The position numbers and the translations under genes were made by a program. The notes under the pieces were generated by a model, which saw only the letters and a list, made by a program, of their open reading frames with translations, had not been told where the DNA came from and did not search any database. A stretch of DNA of 64,000 nt. It comes from Renibacterium sp. (GTDB taxonomy: Bacteria > Actinomycetota > Actinomycetes > Actinomycetales > Micrococcaceae). Positions 61,427-64,000 of the stretch are shown one piece after another. Location: the NCBI GenBank assembly GCA_017419405.1, contig JAFOLH010000006.1:62001-126000 (forward strand), given 5' to 3'. Each line of letters opens with the position of its first letter. Positions within the stretch are counted from its first letter, which is position 1.

Positions 61427-62842
61427 TCAGAACCGGGCAGCGCCCGGATCGTCGACGGCGACCGCAGCGGCGGACTCTGCGGCCTCTTCGCTTTCGTCGC
61501 CTTCGCTGACGCCGGCCGCTTCGTTCAACGCGGCTTCCAGGGCCGGATCGACGGCCGGCTTGACGAAGTCGCTCAAATCGACCTCAGCGCCGTCGGTGTC
61601 GGTGACCTTGGCTTGGCCCAGGACAACCGCCAAAGCCTTGCGGCGCCGCACCTCGGCGACGATCATCGGAACCTGTCCGGACTGGTCCAGCATTTGCGCG
61701 AACTGGTTCGGATCCATACCGTACTGGCTGGCCGAGTTCACGATGTAATCGATCAGTTCAGCCTGCGAGACGGTGATCTCTTCCTTTTCCGCGATCGCGT
61801 CGAGGATGATTTCGTTCTTGAAGGCGCGTTCCGTGTTCTCCCGGACCTCGACGCGGTGTTCCTCGGTGTCGTGGTCTGCTTCGCCATGCGCATTGGCCGG
61901 GTCGAAGTGCTGCTCGATCTGCTCTTCGATCACGGATTCCGGAACCGGAACCTCGATCAGCTCGACCAGCTTCTCCATCACCTTGTCGCGGGCTTCGACG
62001 CCCTGCTCCACGGTCTTGGACTGGTTGACCTGCTTCGCAAGGTCCTCGCGCAGCTCCGCGATGGTGTCGAACTCGCTCGCCAACTGGGCGAAGTCGTCGT
62101 CGGCGGTGGGCAGTTCGCGCACCTTGACGCCGGTGACCTTCACGGTGACCTGGGCCTCTTCACCGGCATGGTCGCCACCGACCAGCTTGGTGTCGAAGAT
62201 TGCCTCTTCATCCGCGCTGAGGCCTTCGACTGCTTCATCGAGGCCTTCCAGCATGGTGCCGGCTCCGACCTGGTAAGACAGTCCGGTCGCCGAGTCGACA
62301 GCTTCGCCGTCGATCTTCGCGGTGATGTCGATGGTGACGAAATCGTCCTTGCTCGCCGGGCGGTCCGCCGGGGTCAAGGTGCCGAAACGGCCACGCAGAT
62401 CATCCAGCGCCTTATCCAGATCCTCATCGGACTGGGCCGCCGGAGCGACCTCGACGGCGATGCTGGAGTATTCGGGCAGCTCGACCTCGGGACGGACGTC
62501 GACCTCGACCTTGAACTTCAGTTCGCCTTCGGTCGCCGCCGGGTCCGGGACCTCGGTGATCTCGACCTCGGGGCGGGACAGCGGCTGGATGCCGGTTTCC
62601 GCGACCGCCGACTGGTACCAGCCGTTGAGGCCCTCGTTGATCGCGGTTTCCAGGACGTAGCCACGTCCCACACGCTGATCGATCAGGCGGTTGGGCACTT
62701 TGCCCTTGCGGAAGCCGGGGATTTGAACCTGCTCCGCGATGGTCTTGTAAGCCTCGGCAATGCTCGGCTGCAGTTCCTCGAAAGGAACTTCAACATCGAG
62801 CTGGACCCGTGTGGGCGAGAGGTTTTCGACAGCGCTCTTCAC
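61427..62842 (-). CDS. tig: Trigger factor
   Basis: Ribosome-bound chaperone and peptidyl-prolyl isomerase of 471 residues. The ribosome-docking loop [12 protein letters not shown] is at about 43-56. An FKBP-type domain (about 155-240) follows the N-terminal domain, then the helical arm region, with an acidic tail ([17 protein letters not shown]). It lies upstream of clpP1 on the same strand, the usual tig-clp order, and is preceded by tRNA-Pro. Confidence 0.96.
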   Translation of the reverse strand: MKSAVENLSPTRVQLDVEVPFEELQPSIAEAYKTIAEQVQIPGFRKGKVPNRLIDQRVGRGYVLETAINEGLNGWYQSAVAETGIQPLSRPEVEITEVPDPAATEGELKFKVEVDVRPEVELPEYSSIAVEVAPAAQSDEDLDKALDDLRGRFGTLTPADRPASKDDFVTIDITAKIDGEAVDSATGLSYQVGAGTMLEGLDEAVEGLSADEEAIFDTKLVGGDHAGEEAQVTVKVTGVKVRELPTADDDFAQLASEFDTIAELREDLAKQVNQSKTVEQGVEARDKVMEKLVELIEVPVPESVIEEQIEQHFDPANAHGEADHDTEEHRVEVRENTERAFKNEIILDAIAEKEEITVSQAELIDYIVNSASQYGMDPNQFAQMLDQSGQVPMIVAEVRRRKALAVVLGQAKVTDTDGAEVDLSDFVKPAVDPALEAALNEAAGVSEGDESEEAAESAAAVAVDDPGAARF

Positions 62843-62905
62843 TGCGTATTACTCCTGAGATCAACTATAGGATGGGGCCGAACAGATACTGCGTTATTGC
62901 GGTGT

Positions 62906-62977
62906 CGGGGCGACAGGACTCGAACCTGCGGTCTCCTGCTCCCAAAGCAGGCGCGCTAGCCACTACGCTACGCCCCG
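62906..62977 (-). tRNA. tRNA-Pro (TGG anticodon)
   Basis: Minus-strand cloverleaf with acceptor CGGGGCG/CGCCCCG, anticodon stem CCTGC/GCAGG and loop TTTGGGA giving TGG, and T arm GCAGGTTCGAGTCCTGT. The discriminator is A and CCA is not encoded. Confidence 0.95.
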
Positions 62978-63096
62978 TGGTGCTCGAGACAGTCTACGGG
63001 TTACCGGCCCTGCACGCACATCGGCGAGCATTTGCGAACCTCCGGTTCCGTATGATGTAGTTGTATCCGGCCTGAACAGCTTTTGGTTCGGGATCC

Positions 63097-63167
63097 GGGG
63101 ATGTAGCTTAATGGTAAAGCCTCAGTCTTCCAAACTGATTACGCGGGTTCGATTCCCGTCATCCCCT
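63097..63167 (+). tRNA. tRNA-Gly (TCC anticodon)
   Basis: Plus-strand cloverleaf: acceptor GGGGATG/CATCCCC, anticodon stem TCAGT/ACTGA with loop CTTCCAA giving TCC, and T arm CGGGTTCGATTCCCG. The discriminator is T and CCA is not encoded. Confidence 0.96.
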
Positions 63168-63174
63168 CGCCTTT

Positions 63175-63210
63175 GGTCCTCGGAATCTACCGAGGGCCTT
63201 TCTTTTTTCC
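63175..63210 (+). terminator. Terminator after tRNA-Gly
   Basis: GGTCCTCGG (63175-63183) pairs with CCGAGGGCC (63190-63198, one G-U) over a 6-base loop, followed by TTTCTTTTTT. Confidence 0.88.
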
Positions 63211-63279
63211 TTGGCTCCAAGCACTCCCCCGACACGGCGGACGCGCCCCGAATTCATCCAATGAATGGCCTAGGCGGCC

Positions 63280-63285
63280 TATACT
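63280..63285 (+). promoter_or_regulatory. Candidate promoter of the LGFP-repeat gene
   Basis: TATACT at 63280-63285 is a good -10 hexamer about 58 bases before the start codon. No consensus -35 is present; that region instead carries the inverted repeat ATTCAT-CCA-ATGAAT (63252-63266), so an activator or repressor may act there. Confidence 0.5.
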
Positions 63286-63343
63286 GGGCACGGAACTCGA
63301 CGCCGACCTCAGCATGGACCGGCAGACCGACGAAGGGGACGTC

Positions 63344-64000
63344 ATGCGAAAGCTCACCGGATTGCTTGTAGCTTTGCTGACCTTCTGTGCGCTCTTGACG
63401 GGCCTGGCTCCGGCGACCGCGTCCAGCCAAGCCGAGGCCGCCATTTCGGCGGCCTACAACCGGCCGGGAGTGGCCGCCGGTTTGGGCTGGGCTACCGGCC
63501 CGGTCAGTTGCGGCCTCAAGAACGGCGGCTGCTATCAGTCATACCAGAAGGGCGCGATCGTCTGGTCCCCGGCAACCGGAGCGCAACCGGTATTAGGCGG
63601 GATACGCCAGGTCTGGGGCCAATACAAGTTCGAGGACGGCCCTTTGGGTTACCCCACTGGCCCGGAAACCTGTGGACTCAAGGGCAACGGCTGTCGGCAG
63701 AACTTCCAAAACGGCTACATCGCCTGGTCCCCGTCCAACGGCGGTTGGGCCACGATGTCTGCGATTGGAAATGCGTGGCTGCGAAGCAATCTCGAAGACG
63801 GGCCGCTCGGCTATCCCGCCGGTGCCGAAATCTGCGGTCTAAAAAACGGCGGCTGCTACCAGATGTTCCAATCCGGCACCATAATCTGGTCCCCGGCGAC
63901 TGGAGCGCAACCGGTATTAGGCGGGATGCGCCAGGTCTGGGGCCAATACAAATTCGAGGACGGCCCTTTGGGTTACCCCACCGGGCCGGAAACCTGTGGA
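63344..64000 (+). CDS. Secreted LGFP-repeat protein (cut by window end)
   Basis: The first 219 residues of an exported protein. A signal peptide (KLTGLLVALLTFCALLTGLAPATAS) is followed by repeats of about 54 residues containing DGPLGYPTGPETCG-type LGFP motifs, with paired cysteines (CGLKNGGCYQ). LGFP repeats occur in actinobacterial cell-wall-associated proteins and enzymes. Two repeats form a 324-base unit (63561 and 63885 onward) that is nearly identical at DNA level. AAGGGG precedes ATG 63344. The frame is open at the window edge, so any catalytic domain is not visible. Confidence 0.88.
   Translation, partial: MRKLTGLLVALLTFCALLTGLAPATASSQAEAAISAAYNRPGVAAGLGWATGPVSCGLKNGGCYQSYQKGAIVWSPATGAQPVLGGIRQVWGQYKFEDGPLGYPTGPETCGLKGNGCRQNFQNGYIAWSPSNGGWATMSAIGNAWLRSNLEDGPLGYPAGAEICGLKNGGCYQMFQSGTIIWSPATGAQPVLGGMRQVWGQYKFEDGPLGYPTGPETCG

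Noticed and set aside
63097-63167. tRNA-Gly as a possible phage attachment site
   Set aside because: No integrase, no repeated tRNA 3' end and no foreign gene block beside it were seen.

Overview
The window is chromosomal DNA of a high-GC actinobacterium, most likely Micrococcales and Micrococcaceae-like (Arthrobacter or Renibacterium relatives). This is inferred from gene order and protein character: rne, thiD-tenA, rplU, rpmA, obgE, proB, proA, nadD and rsfS on one strand; ileS, folC, DUF4233 and ndk; tig, clpP1, clpP2 and clpX; a mycothiol-type DsbA-like protein; a eukaryote-like IleS; and several promoters that put the start codon at or near the transcript 5' end. No integrase, transposase, CRISPR array or rRNA was seen.

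Layout. 1-5.7 kb (+): the tail of a GMC oxidoreductase, a DASS dicarboxylate transporter, a secreted SGNH hydrolase, and a lipoprotein followed by two paralogous membrane proteins, closed by a strong terminator. 5.7-19.4 kb (-): a housekeeping block (rne to rsfS and a histidine phosphatase) with tRNA-Ala; a TPP riboswitch controls the fused thiD-tenA gene. 19.7-29.2 kb: a VKOR-family protein, trpS behind a Trp-codon leader-peptide attenuator, ndk, folC, ileS behind a T-box, and two SDR proteins.

29.6-54.4 kb is a contractile injection system (CIS) locus of the Streptomyces or extracellular-CIS type. A minus-strand series of about 17 genes runs from a LuxR-type regulator through a secreted beta-propeller protein, DUF4255 cap protein, AAA+ ATPase, DUF4157 protein, sheath, tube, assembly proteins, a QR-motif protein, second tube, LysM protein, VgrG-like spike, gp25, gpJ and gpI to a zinc-ribbon membrane protein. 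A divergent plus-strand pair encodes a membrane protein and the PAAR-like tip. A large NTPase-BTAD (SARP-like) regulator stands at the far end, facing the last structural gene. No tail fibre, tape measure or obvious toxin is recognisable. A membrane-anchored baseplate-end protein is present. Together these fit a cell-retained, Streptomyces-like particle better than a released, receptor-targeted one.

54.4-64 kb: valS (+), then on the minus strand a DsbA-like protein, an RDD membrane protein, clpX, clpP2, clpP1 (with a ClgR-type operator) and tig, followed by tRNA-Pro, tRNA-Gly and the start of a secreted LGFP-repeat protein cut by the window edge.

The most noteworthy points are the CIS locus with its candidate membrane anchor, the QR-motif scaffold-like protein that shares short motifs with the DUF4157 protein, 11-bp-period direct repeats in the divergent CIS promoter that look like a SARP operator, and three different RNA control devices (TPP riboswitch over the start site, ribosome-mediated trpS attenuator, short-stem T-box).
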